In this document: piece after piece, positions 18,431-32,288 of the stretch
Layout of the letters: each line of letters starts with the position of its first letter
Numbering within the stretch: the stretch's first letter is position 1
Assembly: GCF_965638725.1 (NCBI RefSeq)
Contig: NC_134950.1
Location: 162,974,853-163,038,852, forward strand
DNA from: Aptenodytes patagonicus
Taxonomy: Eukaryota > Chordata > Aves > Sphenisciformes > Spheniscidae
Direction: 5' to 3'
DNA length: 64,000 nucleotides
The notes under the pieces: generated by a model
Databases searched by the model: none
Told to the model about the DNA's origin: nothing
Seen by the model: the letters and a program-made list of their open reading frames with translations, nothing else
Made by a program: the position numbers and the translations under genes

Positions 18431-21400
18431 ATAGCAGGAGGGAAATAATCCCAGCGGCGTTATTATGCCCAATAGCAGGAGTGTTGTGATGATGGCTGGG
18501 TTATCCGGCGAGCCTCTGCCTGGGAGCATGGGCACAGGGAGAGGAGAAGGGGTCCTCCACAAACTTCCCAGCGGAGGAAGATGAAGAAGGTGAAGAACCA
18601 CCAGAGGAGAGATGTGGGTGCAGGTGACAGAAATGAGAAAGAGTTGGGTTTTCCTGGCTGTTACACACAAGGATGTTGTGATGTTAACTGGGATGGTGGC
18701 TGTCAGGGTGGGGAGAGGTACCCTGGGCAGAACGGCTTGCTTGGTGAGGGAGGGATGAGCAAGAAGAGATGAGCTGAAATGGATGGGCTTGGGTGGGAAG
18801 GGATGCTGCACGCCCTGGGCCCCTCTGATATCAAATACCCCTGACCAGAAAGCTTGTTTTCAAGTTATTTTGGCCCCTAAATATCTGTGTGCCCTCAGCT
18901 AATGCTGCCAAACCTTCCCGGGACATGGATGTCTTGCATTTTTCACCTCTGCCAGAAAAGGGAAGAGATGAATGAAATCTCCATTTCACAACAGGCTTCC
19001 CCATGTCTTTGGGTGAATTACTTCACCTTTCTCTTTCCATTTTCTGCAGCAGAGTGCTCTCTCCTGACCAGGCATCTCTTCCATGCTCCATCTTTGGCAC
19101 CTTGCAAGTTACGCCGTGAGCCCTACAGCACAGAGCAGCCTCTGGTTCACAGTTTCTACAGCTGATGATCAAAGGTCTTTCCTAAATATGGACAAAGTAG
19201 ATCCACAGGTATTGGTTTTGTTTGAGTAAAACTGATGGTGGTGCAAAAGCCCAGCGCAGAGGCCAAGCAACTCCTATGTCTTTGCAGAAGCGTGTGGACC
19301 TTTCAGGGGCCTCTAGGCTGAAGGATGCTGTGTGTAGCTCGCAGAGACACAGCATAGAGGATGGGGGAATTCCACTGTCTGTGGGCATATTCCTGAAGTC
19401 ATTCTCAGCCCATAGGTTATTCATAAGCAGTTCACCAGGAACGTGTAGTAGTTCACAGCGTTGACGCATGCTGCTGGACACATGGGTCATGTTAGCACTG
19501 ATCTGTCCTCAAGGGGTGGACAGTACCGTCAGAACCAGGTCAAATTTCTGGAGATCTTTTCTAGCTTATAGTTTTCTCTTTGCAGGCATGTTCCAGCCAG
19601 GTAATTTGTTAGGCCATGTAAGGAAAGTAAAGGCAGAACAGTCAGGAAGACAGCCAAAGCAAATCAGATTTTTTTATTTAAGTGAGCATTTCAGGATATT
19701 TTTTGAGCTGTCCGTCAGCTCAAACAGTGAGGATCATCTTCTTTAGCTGGATATGGTCTTTGCAGAACTTCTCCACGTGCTGATTCTGTGTTTATAAACT
19801 CAGGGGTATTTTGAACCAACAGCTCCAAGGCTGTTGGTAGAGCAGAACGGCCAGAGGAAGAAGGTGATTTGTTGTCTGAAGAGTTGAGTGACCCAGTTTT
19901 GGTCAAATTGGGGTTTGACCAAAGAGGTCTTGGCCTCTCAAGAGGCAAGAGCTGGACTTCCACACAGGGGACTCCAGCAAGGGCATGAAATCTAGGTACA
20001 GCTGCGCAGTACTGTAGAAACCCAACATATTTAGCATCTTTAAAAGCGTATTCCTAGCAGTCTGATCCTTGACCTCACAGTTATTTTCAATTAATTAGTC
20101 TATCAGAAACTATTTTTGTCCTTGCTTTCCCTCCTTCCCGCAGGTTTGCAAGGCTGTACACAGTGCTGTGCTCCAGCACAGAGCAGTGTTGTTTTCATGA
20201 GCTTTTGGGTGGATGCTGCATTGCATTAACATGGCACATTAGCATCCATTAATATGAGGCACTTATGCATCATCAGGTTTTTTTTTTTTGGCATCTTTTC
20301 CTATTCTAATTAATGGACTGAAGGTGTGGGAAAGAAAACCAGCGAAGAGCAAGGGCCAGGATTGTGGTTGTTCAACCTCCCTATTGAAATCAATGATCAT
20401 GTCTTGGGGGCTGGATCCTGCTCCTTATTACATGGCCCAAAGTCTGGAGTAGCTCCATGGGGCTGAACCCCTTTCACTGATAAACCCATGTGATGGGAGC
20501 GGGCGGAGGTCTGTTGTAGCTGAGGACAGGCAGTGGGTAATCAACTGGGCTGAGAGGAGATGGGTCTAGCTGGCAGCTGAGTTGAGCAATAGCACGGGGC
20601 TGAAAATAAAAGCAGGAATTTTATGGACCCTTGAGTGAGGGAGCAGAGGGGAAGGATTGATATAAACAGCCCAAGACTGGACACTAGCTCAAAGCACCCA
20701 GCTAGAAACCACAGTGTGTTTTGGAGCATCCCTGAGGACCGGTGTAGGTCTGGTTTTTATTTAAGCTGGTGACACTCCAAATTATTGCCATTAAAGCCCC
20801 TTGCTCTGGTTGCTGTCGCTGAGCAGAAGCCGGAAAGGGTTTGAGGCTAGAGGCAGCTGGAGCCTTCACAAAAGCAGCCACAGAATATCGAATTGGAGAG
20901 AAATTGGGACAACCATTTCTGGGAGCTTTGAAGGCAAAGGCTGTTTGTTTAGCCTTAAAGGAGGCAGGCTGCTCCCGTTGCTGCTTCACTTGCCTCAGCC
21001 TGGGAGACATCCTTCACGCTTTCTAAAGGCGAAAGCCCTGCCAAAAGAGGAGGAGAGGCTGAGTTTCATTTGCTGTGGGGTGTGGCAAGGGGACCGCGGT
21101 GCTGTCGCGGGGTCCCTCACTGCCGGCGTGCCCAGGCGGAGGTGGAGGTCAGCGGGTCGCCGGGGTTTGATCTGCCCTGATCCCCCTTCACAGGGGAAAT
21201 GAAGCGACAGGGACTTTGCTCCAGCACAGTGGCCACTTTGAAAAAATGTTTCAGGCAGATAATTTATCGGGTTTAATTGCTCTTTAATCCCCCTGATCGG
21301 CCTGGCGTGGAGAAATCCCCTCTGAATGGGGGAGCCTGTTTGAAAAGGCCCCGGAGGGCTGGGAGGGCTGGATGGAGGGCTGGAGGGAGGGAGGAAAGGA

Positions 21401-24400
21401 GGGAGAGCCTCTTGCTGTGCCCATACAGCCCGGCCTCTATCTGCAGCCTGGTGCCCTGGTGCTGCTGCCCACAGCTTCCATCCCCTTCAGTGATTTTATC
21501 AACGGATTAAAAAGCCCTGGGTCACTTCTCCTGTCTCCTGTATCCTCCTGTGCAGAGGAGGCTGGACCAAACTGCGTTACTGCAGCAAGTGTGCAGCTGG
21601 GGGCTTCCCTGATCATAGCCAGCCAGAGACCCTGGCAGTGACGAGCCAGGGAGGTGCCCACCCATGGTACCAGCACTCCAGTGCTGATCCCCCCGGCTCC
21701 CCAGAGCAGCAGGGACTGATGTCCTCTTTCTGCCCCGTTTGGCAAGGTCCCTCTCCTCTGTGTGCTTCTTGCTGTTTCCATGCTATATCCCGGGCTTTGT
21801 AAGGATTTCAGAGGAGGAAATGTTTTGCACTCTCTGTAGGAGCTGTACCTCTGTGCTCTGATGCAGTTACACCTGGGTGAATGAAGGCTTTCCCAAGAAG
21901 GGCAGCAGATGCACAGGCCTCACTGGGTATGGCAAATCACCATCCTCAACATGGGGCAAAACCTCCTTTAACGCCCCCTCTATTTCTGTCTGGTGCTCTT
22001 GGCCAAGGTCTGAGTCCGGAGGCAGGAATGAAGGGCAGCGCGGGCTCAGAGCATCTCCGGCACAGCTCTTTTCCTTTGGTCTTTACCTCCCCCCGGAATG
22101 GCAAGGGGGTTTCTAGTGGGATATCTCCAGCTGCTTTCGTGGGATGCATTTAGCCTAAAATACAGCAAAGCACACTGTCCATAACCCAACACAGATCATG
22201 AAATCATCTGGTCTGTGCCATGACACTGAGTGCTCAGAGAATTATAAAACTCTAATAGTGTTTAAAAAAAACCCCACAGGCTAAACTGAAGAATGTGTCT
22301 GTACGTCTCACCTCTTACCATTCCCCTTTGGCTCTTCGTGGCCAAGCTCTGCTCTCTTGTACACTGGTGTAAATCAAGAGTGCTCCCGGGGTGAGTTGGA
22401 TTCGACAGACACCAGAGTAAAACCAGACCTCAATTCAAAGGCAGGTAATATTTGCCATGTGTAACCAGCAGAATAATCTGTGCAGCTTTATCCTGGAAAT
22501 AATGCATGTTTTCTATTTCTTTGGTACAGAAACCTGCCCAGCTAAGGACTCCTACCTCTGCTTCCATAACCCATAACCAGAACAACATTTATTTTTTTAA
22601 TTCAATGTATATGAGCCATTTCCTTTCAATCAAAGGGCTTAGAGATAATTTCACTCTGATGGTTCAAGGTACGTGTTGCCTTTTATCCCATAGGCATCAT
22701 TCTGGTTTTATTACACGTTAACTTGAGTCCAGACTTTCGCTTGCTTGGGTACAAGAAAAAGCACTCCAGTTAGTTAATTCCCAGCATTATAATATGCTAC
22801 TGGGAACTTGAGCAGAGAGTCTGTGGGCTCCCAAGAAAATTAACCCAGGCTTTCCACTCGAGACTTCATTGGTTTTAAATCAAGATCACAAAACCAACTA
22901 TAGGCAGGTTAGTGACAACTAGAAGAAAAAAATTGCACTGATGAGCCCAAAAGGCCCCAAGGTACATTAACCACAAGACTGATTTTTTCCCCCCAACCTT
23001 CAGCAATGCAAACTCTCAGGGAAAACCTTTGCAGTGCCTAAAATATGCAATGCAAACAAGATTGCTTTTATTCTTACCCGTGGCATAAAAAATTACTCAG
23101 GCTTCTTCCAAGCCAGAAAAGCCTCCAATCTTTTATGGAAACTGCTGTAGCTGGAGGGGTGTAGATCTACCCCGACCATCCAAAGCTGTGGGGAATGTAA
23201 AGGACAGGTTGCTGTGCTTCGCCAAAGGAAAAAAACACGGTTGCAATGATGCTGCTAAAGAGCTTTGTGCTGGATCACATGAAGGAAGGGGGTATTTCCA
23301 TCTTAGAGTCAGTCATGTTGCAGCACAGCAGAATACGGGGACTCTGGCTGAGCAATTCATTTAGGAATGGGAATAGCTGTTCCCTCTCGGTTCAAGGCAA
23401 GTGGTGACCATGAGGTCCTGTTCACTCCAGTACACTGGTGGCTCCTTGGGAACTGCATTTCTGGGCTCAGTGACCATTAGAGCTATGAGCTATAAAAAGG
23501 CAAGGGACCAGAAATCCTCTTTTTTTTCCCTTTCCAGTGGTTGCTCTACCTGCTCAGGCAGGAGTGGGAGCAGTGGGCACCAGCTGCAGAGGTCTGAAGA
23601 GGTGAGCATCCTCTCTCCTGCAAGCCCATCTCCAATGCTGAGGCGGGTTTGTCCCACCGCCTCCACCCCACGAGCTGCCAGCAATGAGCTAGGTGCTGGA
23701 AATTGGCTTTTTTTCTGGGTGAGAGATTTGATCAGGGAATTTCTTGCTGGTGAAGTGACACACTCCTGCTCGGCCGTGGCAATGGGCTGGTCTGTAATCA
23801 ACCAACCCAATGTTTTCACATCCATTTTCCCAGCAAGAAACAAGGGAGGTGATAGATGAAGCAAAAAAGAGACCAGAAAAAGAATAAAATAAACTCAGTT
23901 TCCTTAACCCACCACCACTCCCTGGCGTAGGCAACAAGACTGCAATGCCATAATTAATTCCCTTGGAGCATCCCCACAGCAAGGAGCCCAATCAGTGAGC
24001 CCACACCTCCCAAAAGTAAACACCAAAACCATGAAGTCGCTGATGCAAGGCCGAGCTGAAGCCTGGATGGGCTTTTTAGCTCCAAAATTCATTTACAGAG
24101 GAGCCTTCATGGAAAAAACCCATGGGGTTGTCTGAGTAATTCAGTTAGGAACAGATTTTCCCTCTCGGTTCAACCACATCATCCTGTTAAATCCAGGTAG
24201 ATGACTCCTGATGATGGTGATGTAGGAGAGTGGAGTCAGAACCTCTAAAACCTCCTATTTTTAGCACAAGATCCCAAATTGCTGACCCAACATACTGTAA
24301 TTCCTTCCTTCCTTCCACGCCTTTTCTGTGGTTGCTTCCTCATGGAGATGTTACGTTTCCCCTCTGTATCAGGAATTGCGTGGAGAGACATTTTGTCCTT

Positions 24401-26302
24401 GTGACAGACACAGCTCATCTAAAGGCTGCCGGCCTTTTTTTTTCTTCTTATTCTTTTCTTTTTTTGGCAATTTCTCCTTTGGCTGATGAAACCCTCCCTG
24501 AGGCAGGAGAGTTTTTCTTTCCCAGGCAGCGGGCTTGCCAGGCATGCTCCCCCAGCCTCTCGCTGCTCTAATTATTAGCACGAGGACAAACAGATGAGAA
24601 GCCACGAATGGGGTCAGCTCCACCTGAAAAAAAATGAATATATCATCTCTGAAAACCCCAGGCCAAGGCGTGAAAGCACGGCGTGATGGGCAGCGATGGA
24701 AATGCCCGACTGGCCAAACACCAGCAGGCGCATGGTGCTGCTGACCCCGGGGCAATGTCCGAGCTTACTTTCCAGGTAAGCTCCAATTTACTGGAGGGAG
24801 AGAAAAGTGAGGATCAAAGGCATCCCTGGCATTACCACATCCTTCAGTAACGAGGAATTAGTCAGGTGAAATTCCCAGGTGATGGTAGGAAACAGGCAAC
24901 ACCCTGTGCTCTTTGGGAGAATGAACCAACATGGGATGAAGAACTAGAGCATCCCTTCTGCTGCTTCTGTCTTCTCTCCAAATGTGTGCTAAACTGTCCT
25001 GCCTGTAGACCCAGGCTATCCATAGAAGGTCCCAATATATGCTGGAAATGGAGACCCGGTCCTGCGATTCCTACCCAATCTGAAGAGAAAAAAATAAAGC
25101 AGATGAAGTTGTATCTTCATCTTAGTTGTAAGCACTAAGCCTACTGGGTCGTCGCTGTTCACTCAGATCTGTGGAGACTGATGCCCTTGTGCTTTCCTTC
25201 CAGGTTTTCTATTAAGGAGAAACTCTTTATTGCATTTTTTTGGAGGAGCTGATGACTTTCAATGGGAAAGGGCAGAGCAGGACACGGAAATCAGAGGTTA
25301 CACGAGGTCATTTCATCTTGACAGGCTGCTGTCAATTCCTGAGCTCGATCTTTATCCAAAGACCTAGAAACTGTGTCAGGCTCACCGTAATGTTTAACCC
25401 CATATGGAAAACATTTGTTTCCACTGCTGTTGGCTTAACTAGGACCAAACTAGGTTTTAGTCATAGTTAGCCCTAGCTCCAGCATGGCAAAGGCACAAAC
25501 TTAAACTGCTGCAGGCATCTTTCCTGGAGGAAAGCAGGCATCCCCTTGCCATGGCAAACGACGTTGATGAAAGGCCAGCTGAAAGTGTCCGTGGGCTGGA
25601 GCACATTCCTCCAAAAAGCAATGCAATAATAATGCAGGAACCTTTGTGATGACGGGTTTGATTATTTTAAGGAGCTTGCGTTGTCAGAACGAAGCTGTTG
25701 CGAATTACTTGCTTTCAGTGACAGGATCGAAGTCACAGTGAGTCTGGGGCTTTTCCAGCCTTCGCCATTTGAACAACCTGCATTGGATCCACGGAGCTGG
25801 CGAGTGAGTCGTGAACAGATACTTGGAAAAATTGGATCATTTACAAAGTGTTTACAAATACTTCCCACTGGCCCCTTGCCAATTTTGACATCCTCCCCAC
25901 TTTGAGAAAACATGTGGGTACGTCCCCAGCCGCTGTCCTCTGGGTCCTTTCCGATGGGATTGGCGCTGAAGGCGTGGGGGGCTTTGCCCACCGCAGGAAG
26001 TTGCATCCTCCCCATCAACCCATTCACAAGGAGAAAAGTCACCCGTGCAGCCTGGCTGGGGGAGCGGAGGCAGCCACTGGCACTTCTGGGTGCAAGACAC
26101 AGCCCTGACTTGAAGGCATTTTGAATTAATGATATGGTAAATGGCTTCTTTAAAATACACAGCCCAGAAGTAACTGGAGGTATTTCTCCTTTATTGACAC
26201 ATTTTGCTGCTACATGCAGTAAATTTGGGTGTCCCGACCCAGGGTAACCCCCCCAAATGCCAGACAAGAAGGACTTGGGTCATATTTCTAAGGTGAGATA
26301 AA
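18431..26302. other. Long non-coding stretch, no gene seen
   Basis: No exon, RNA gene or young transposon is recognisable. Candidate conserved AT-rich spots are 20,090-20,350 (with AATTAATTAG and CTAATTAATGG) and 22,500-23,080 (with several octamer-like ATGCAAA words). A weakly similar 45-bp sequence pair lies at 23,348-23,396 and 24,132-24,173. Open frames up to 201 codons have no domain. Confidence 0.6.
20090..20350. promoter_or_regulatory. Candidate conserved element with homeodomain cores
   Basis: AT-rich segment with AATTAATTAG near 20,090, CATTAATATG near 20,249, TATGCATCATC near 20,264 and CTAATTAATGG near 20,306. The clustered TAAT cores are seen directly; regulatory function is inferred. 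Confidence 0.25.
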
Positions 26303-26818
26303 CAGTGGTGCAAATCGCTCTGGGGCCCCCAGCATAAGAAAGGCATGGACCTGCTTGAGAAGGTCCAGAGGAGGGCCACGAAGATGACTGGGGGGCTGGA
26401 GCACCTCCCTTGTGAGGACAGGCTGAGAGAGTTGGGGTTGTTCAGCCTGGAGAAGAGGAGGCTCCAGGGAGACCTTATAGTAGCCTTCCAGTACCTGAAG
26501 GGTGCCTACAGGAAAGATGGGGAGAGACTCTTTGTCAGGGAGTGTAGTGATAGGATGAGGGGTAACAGTTTTAAACTGAAAGAGGTTAGATTTAGATTAG
26601 GTATTAGGAAGAGATTCTTTACTGTGAGGGTGGTGAGGCACTGGAACAGGTTGCCCAAGGAAGCTATGGATGTCTCCTCCCTGGAAGTGTTCAAGGCCAG
26701 GTTGGACGGGGCTTTGAGCAACCTGATCTAGTGGAAGGTATCCCTGCCCATGGCAGGGAAGTGGGAACTAGATGATCTTTAAGGTCCTTTCCAACCCAAA
26801 CCATTCTATGATCTATGA
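26303..26818 (+). mobile_element. CR1 LINE, 5'-truncated 3' end
   Basis: A non-LTR retrotransposon fragment. Plus-strand translation from 26,345 gives 128 residues of the CR1 ORF2 C-terminus: [28 protein letters not shown] and WNRLPKEAMD are typical. The frame stops at 26,729, then the CR1 3' UTR ends with AGGTCCTTTCCAACCC and ATTCTATGATCTATGA, the family's short 3' repeat. The reverse transcriptase core and endonuclease are missing, so it cannot move on its own. The ORF2 tail frame is intact, which suggests a fairly young insertion. The start is set where CR1-like wording begins and may be off by about 20 bp. Confidence 0.93.
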
Positions 26819-29800
26819 AATCACACACCGGCATGGGCTGGAGCACCAGGCTGGCCTGAGACATTGCACGCAGCCCAGGGGAGGCTCGTGTGGCCTCTCA
26901 GGTGTGGGCATAGCACTCTCCTTCATGTGCTCATTTTGCAGTGCAGTACCTGGGACTGGATCCGGCACCTTCACGAAATCTCCGGCCTTGGCTGCTGCGT
27001 GTCAGGGACACGCATTGGCTGGGGCTTAAGGAAGTGTTAGCAGGCACGGACGGAGGCATGGGAAAGCCATTTGGGTGGCTTTCTTCCTCTGCTGGATTTC
27101 TGTCCTTGCACCAACACCTTTGACATCAGTCAACTCACAAATTCAAAACCAGCAACTTCGAGGAGTCCAAAGATTTTGGTTTACAGCTGAACAAGACATG
27201 GTTTACAGGCCGCAGGGGATCTGGTGGTGGGAAAGGCAAAGGTTGATGCTTTCTTTAATATACAAAATGAATAATAAATCACTTTATGTGCCGCAAAGGT
27301 TGTGGTGTCTTGGCCAGCAGGCTTGGCCACTTACCTGCACCATGAAAGAGCATGAGCAGTGCTCAGTCTCTGCCTGCTTTCAGGACAGGCACCTCTCTGA
27401 GACAAGCCCTGGGAGGCGGTGAGAGGGGCAGGGCTGTGCCTGGGCTTCTGCCTCCAGCCCAGCACATCCCAAACACGTCCTGGAGCTTGTGACAGATCTG
27501 CCCCTTTTACACAATGTTTGGTTATGGGCTAAAACTCCTGCATGGGAGAGCAGGGTCCCTCGGGGCTGTCTGGGGACTTGGGCTGATGTTGCAGGGGAAC
27601 TAAGGGGGATAAAAAACACCACCTTCCTCCATCTGACTTGTTACTGATGCTACATCTTCTCTAAGACAAGCAGTGATGCTGATACAAGTTGGTGTGTGCA
27701 TTGCAAATACTCCAGAATAAAACTTCCCCCTATGCAGGCACCTCCTGATCTCTTCCAAATATCTGTTCTTTGAGCCCCCAAATATTGCTCTGAAACACAG
27801 ATTTAACGTGACTAAGGGGCTCCAGGGCAATCACCATATCACGCCTTTCTCCCTACAGCTCACTTACAGCCAGTTTCTCCGGTTTGCCTTTCCATTTGCC
27901 AGGAGCACTGCAGCCGTAGGCTCCTGCCCAGGCAGAGAGCATCCTCATCAGCTCTTAAAACTCCTGCTTTAATGGAGAAAACAAGAGAGGGAGGAAGGTC
28001 CTTGGCTGGACTCGCCTTCCCTGGGCTGTGCATCCCGGCCATGCAGAGCCCTGCCCGGAGCCCTTCACTGCTGCAGCAGCAACGGCAGAGGGAGCACACG
28101 CCGCTGCCTGCCAGGCACCGCGGGTTTTTTACCCAGATGTGACTTTTAATTTTAATTTTCTAGCAACAGAGAAGTGGACTGGCCCCATCCACCCCCCCGG
28201 TGATTTTTCCTGATTGGCACGGCAGGCCCTGAGCGAGCGCAGCTCGTGGGTAGCAGCAGGGAAGAGCTTTGCTTCGGCAGCGTGAGAGCAAATCCTGCAG
28301 CGTGGTTGTGGTTTGCTCCCTAGTAAGAGGCTTGGAAATATCGATCGGGACTGGAGAAGAGATGTGCACAGGAGAAAGAGCACAAGATTTGGGGATTTAA
28401 AAATGATATAATTGGATTCCTGAATTAAATACAGTGAGCGGGAAGGTCGGCAACAGCATCCATCCAGGGGCTAAGGTGGGTTTTCTCAGCCTTGCTTGCC
28501 TGAGTGTCCAACGTGGGACCATCCCAGATGATTTCTCCTGGGAAAGTGACATGCCTGAGCAAATGTTTTTGGGAACATCTTTGCTGATGGGCCAAAATGG
28601 TGGTGTTGCCTCCATGTGCATCACATTAGGCTGTTTTCCCTGTGATGCAATGGCACGGAACGGTGGTTCATCTGGTTGGGGCTGGACACTCCTTCTGAAG
28701 GATGAGGGGTTCCTTGTGGTTTCCAGGGATGGCCCATAGCTGCACTTACCAGTGCTTTCTGTCACTAAAAATATTTAAAATATATAAAATTTGTAGCATT
28801 TTAAGCTATAATGTCTTCTGCTGTTTGTGTTAATACTTGGAGGCATTTATTTATGCCACGTGTCTCTCCCTGTACAGATCTCTCAGTACACATGCCTACA
28901 TGGCATGGAAGCCAGCAGTTCCATAGGATAACCCCTTTGAACTGGTAGTGGCTCGGTCCTTGCACACCAGGCTGGCATGATGCCAGTATGGGAGACATTG
29001 GGTCCCTTTGCACCGTTCTGGGGACAGAGCTGAGTCCCAGAGCAGGGCAGCCACCCATGCTATGGCTGTGGGAGGCAGAGGCAGCATCCCTTCGCCTGGG
29101 GGATGGTGTTGAGCTGCCCTGGAGGGCTCACCCCAAAAGCAGGGACCAACCTGGTGCTACTTTTACCCCAAAACCCCAACGTCAGTCCCTGGCCCAGAGG
29201 ATGAGGCCATGCACCAGCACCTCCACCTGAAGCAGAGACCCTCCAAAACATCACCCAGGTTCAGGTGGGAACTTTTAGCTGTTAAACTGCATACCTATTA
29301 TTATGTATAGGAAACATATTCATCTTTTATATGCATTTAAACATTTTGAGAGACCTGGGAGCCCCAAAGCAACAAAAAGCCCATGTTTTGCAAATTACCC
29401 CTGTAGTTTTCAGGTATGGAAACCTCCCCAGGGGTTTCCCCACTCCCTGGCTGCCTCTGGCCAGCTGATTCTCTGGCCACGTTTCCATGGAAACGAAAAC
29501 TGGATAGGTGAAAAGAGGGGCAAAAAAAGTTCTTGTGATAGGTGGCATTTCCCAGCTTGGAAAGTGGGATTTTCCCAGGCCTGGATATTTTTCCAGGATT
29601 TTTTTCCCAGGAGAGCAGGAGGTGGGATGTGCCCCCACGTGGAGGTGGATGGGCGGCAGTGGGTTGCCCTTGCTGCCTGCTGCATTCAGAGCAGCAGCAC
29701 GGGCCTTGAGTTTTTAATGCTATTATTTATGGCTACTTTGCTGTTATAGAGGGGGCAATTTGGTTAAAAGAAAGTGTTTTCTAATGGCTGGGGCAGGACA

Positions 29801-29879
29801 CGGCGGCTGCCCCGTCCCGGTTGAGCCTGCTCAACGGTGTGACCTTAAGGGATGGTCTCAACCAGCGGATGCCTCCTCT
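26819..29879. other. Non-coding DNA, no gene seen
   Basis: Mostly single-copy DNA of mixed composition. No exon, tandem array or recognisable transposon is seen. Open frames up to 148 codons have no domain. Confidence 0.6.
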
Positions 29880-30480
29880 CCGTATCTGCACGGGCATATA
29901 GTGATGCTTGTTTACTTTATAACTCTGCTATGAGACTTCATTAAAAAGCATCTGCAAAGGCTTTGAAGTCCTCGGCTGGACATCTTGCAATGTCAACATG
30001 AGCAGTCATAACAACACCGCCCTGTCAGGTAGGGCTGGCACAAAGACTCTGACTTCCGATGAAGATATCAAACCCAAGGTGTACTGGAGCCAGCTCAAAG
30101 CAAACCCGAAATTACGGCCTCTGCAGGGAGAAGTGACAGCCCTGCTATGGAGATCAAGGATTTATGGAGATGGGCCGGCCAGATCTCTCGCTTGCATCCT
30201 GATAGCTGATGTGACACATCAGGTGTCAGGGTAGCTCCTATTCCTCAGAGGTTAAACAAGTCGTGCGATCAGGAGGGGCTGACACATTGGTCCAGGCGAG
30301 GAGTGAATCATTAAGTTATATTCCCATTGCTGAGACAGGCAGCGGCAGCTCAGGGAGGTTTACGTAGCCTCAGGTGAACTGTACGACAGGAAAATATACA
30401 TCTGATGTGAGGCTAGGTGCTCTGAAACGTGAAATAATAATCAGGATAGTTGCTTATTTCTGAGCCAGACGAGATGCTTT
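29880..30480. promoter_or_regulatory. Candidate conserved element
   Basis: Even-composition sequence with ATTTATGGAGATGGG, CTGATAGCTGATGTGACA and GAATCATTAAGTTATATTCC words, and low simple-repeat content. It resembles conserved non-coding DNA by eye. A 78-codon plus-strand frame (29,998-30,234) has no known domain and is not called as a gene. Confidence 0.25.
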
Positions 30481-30545
30481 GTCATATACTACAGCGTCAT
30501 GGTTTGGGCTGGTGGTTTATATATATTTGTGAGTGTATATATAAG

Positions 30546-30820
30546 AGTAGATGTATTTCTTTTAATATTTTAGATGGTTGTTTGCTTTAATTTTAATTTT
30601 TTTAATTATTATAGTCTGCTTCACTTGAAAACTAACTTTTAAGGTGTCACAAGATGGGGGAAAGAGGATTCTTTCATGGGAATCAGGGCAGCACTTGGCT
30701 CCCGATGGAGAAAGAGGCTGGTTACAGGTTCAGGGGCCCCAGCATGAGCAGCACTGGGGACGGACTGTGTCCAGTGAAGAGAAGCGATGTTCTTTGGACA
30801 TCATCAAGCAGACAGAAGAT
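30546..30820 (+). repeat. Left arm of a 275-bp long inverted repeat
   Basis: This arm matches the reverse complement of 32,289-32,563 at about 93% by eye (around 18 differences, most in the inner 70 bp). It starts AGTAGATGTATTTC and ends GACAGAAGAT. The arm runs directly into a TA/CA microsatellite. I do not recognise it as CR1 or any other named family. There is no obvious target-site duplication outside the arms. Confidence 0.9.
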
Positions 30821-31011
30821 ATATATGTACATATGCACACATATATGTGTATACACACACATATATGTGTGTGTGTATATATACATGCATATATATATAC
30901 ACACACATATCTATACACACACATATACATAAAAACCACCAGCACAAACCACAATATACATATATATGCATATATATATATATATATACAAAAACACACA
31001 CATGCACACAC
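30819..31011. repeat. (TA)n/(CA)n compound microsatellite
   Basis: Alternating TA, CA, TG and ATATGT units, interrupted by about 30 bp of less regular sequence at 30,928-30,956. It starts at the inner end of the left inverted-repeat arm. Confidence 0.9.
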
Positions 31012-32288
31012 TAAAGGCGAGTGTTAGCATTTATACTGGAGTATACATACCTGGGGGATACCTCTGTCCTGGGGCTGCTGAGATGCCCGTCCCTCGCTGT
31101 GGTTATTTGTATTTACCCATGCTGGAAAGCACTGCCACTCCTCTCCTGTCTTCTTCCTTGCATGTTTGGGCTTTCTACCCCTATTTCTCTTCTCTGAACT
31201 CCAGGGTATGTTCTACAGGAATAGGATAAGGAAGTTTAGGGAGTGAATCGTAGAAGGAGAAATACCATCAACCGGAGCATCTCATGTCTGCAAACTTAAT
31301 CTTGAGGATAGTGGATGTTGGTAGGGTCAAGGAGGGGGAATCGAGGTCTCATTTTAACATGCTTATGATTAACAAGCCACAAGATATATGTTGAAGTGAT
31401 GCTCCGGCTCTCCTCCAGCCTGCAGTAGTAAGGAGGGGCAGTGGCAGCGCTGCATGGAGAGAGAGCGGCTCCACGTGCGGGTACCGCAGCACATATGGCG
31501 AGCCCGGCCACACGCTGCTCCAGAGCCGTGAAATCCGGAAGCACAAGGGCACATGCCACAGAGAAAATATCAGCTCGGATCTCTAGCTAGCTCTGGGGCT
31601 TTCTGTTCAGAGCCATAGTATTACCTGAACAAATGGCTTTTCACAGTGGAAAGGGTTTGTTTAAAACCCCTTCTCAAAAGAGAAGAAAATAAAGTCAGTT
31701 ATACAAGAGGATGCTGATTGCAGCAGCCATTCACTGAAAAAGGCTTGTGATTTTTAGGTGATTTTAGGAGCTGGGATGACGGGAGATGCAGCAGGCAGGG
31801 GCCATGGTGCAGCAGTGCCACCACGCCGGAGGACGCCACACCCAGTTCCAGCGAGAGCAAAACCGCTGCTGGGCCATGCCGTGGGGACAAGCGGCGGCAC
31901 AAAGATCCTTTGGTTTTTGGGAGGCAATGGAAGAAATCACACGACTCCGAGTTTGACATTTGCATAAGTGCAATGCCTCGGACCATACTTCTGCTAGCTC
32001 ATTGCCTGTCACGAAGCCTGGGCACAGCCGAGAGTCAGGTGCCTTCAGCCCCCACAGCCTTGAAATGGCTTTTCTCATGGGGATATTCATCCAGAGCCGG
32101 GCAGCAGTGCAGCAGCCTGGGGAGATGGTGTAGCAACTGCACACGTGCAGCCCTCAGCCATCGATACATGGATGGTTTTGCTCTTTGGTGTTGTAAATCC
32201 AGGTGCTGTCAGAGTGGCATATAGATGAAGGCAATGTGGTAGGTTATACTTTCCCCTTCCTTTCTCTCTGTGGATGCCAAAACTGTGA
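31012..32288. other. Spacer between the inverted-repeat arms, no gene seen
   Basis: About 1.3 kb of mixed non-coding sequence. Overlapping frames up to 126 codons on the minus strand have no domain. No transposase-like protein is visible, so there is no support for an autonomous element between the arms. Confidence 0.55.

Noticed and set aside
26345..26731. 128-codon frame as a host gene
   Set aside because: It is the C-terminal part of CR1 ORF2 without the reverse transcriptase core, so it is a retrotransposon remnant.
30644..30820. Shared peptide in both inverted-repeat arms as a conserved protein
   Set aside because: The arms are 93% identical at DNA level, so both frames are preserved by recent shared origin. 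No domain is recognised and the frame runs into a microsatellite.
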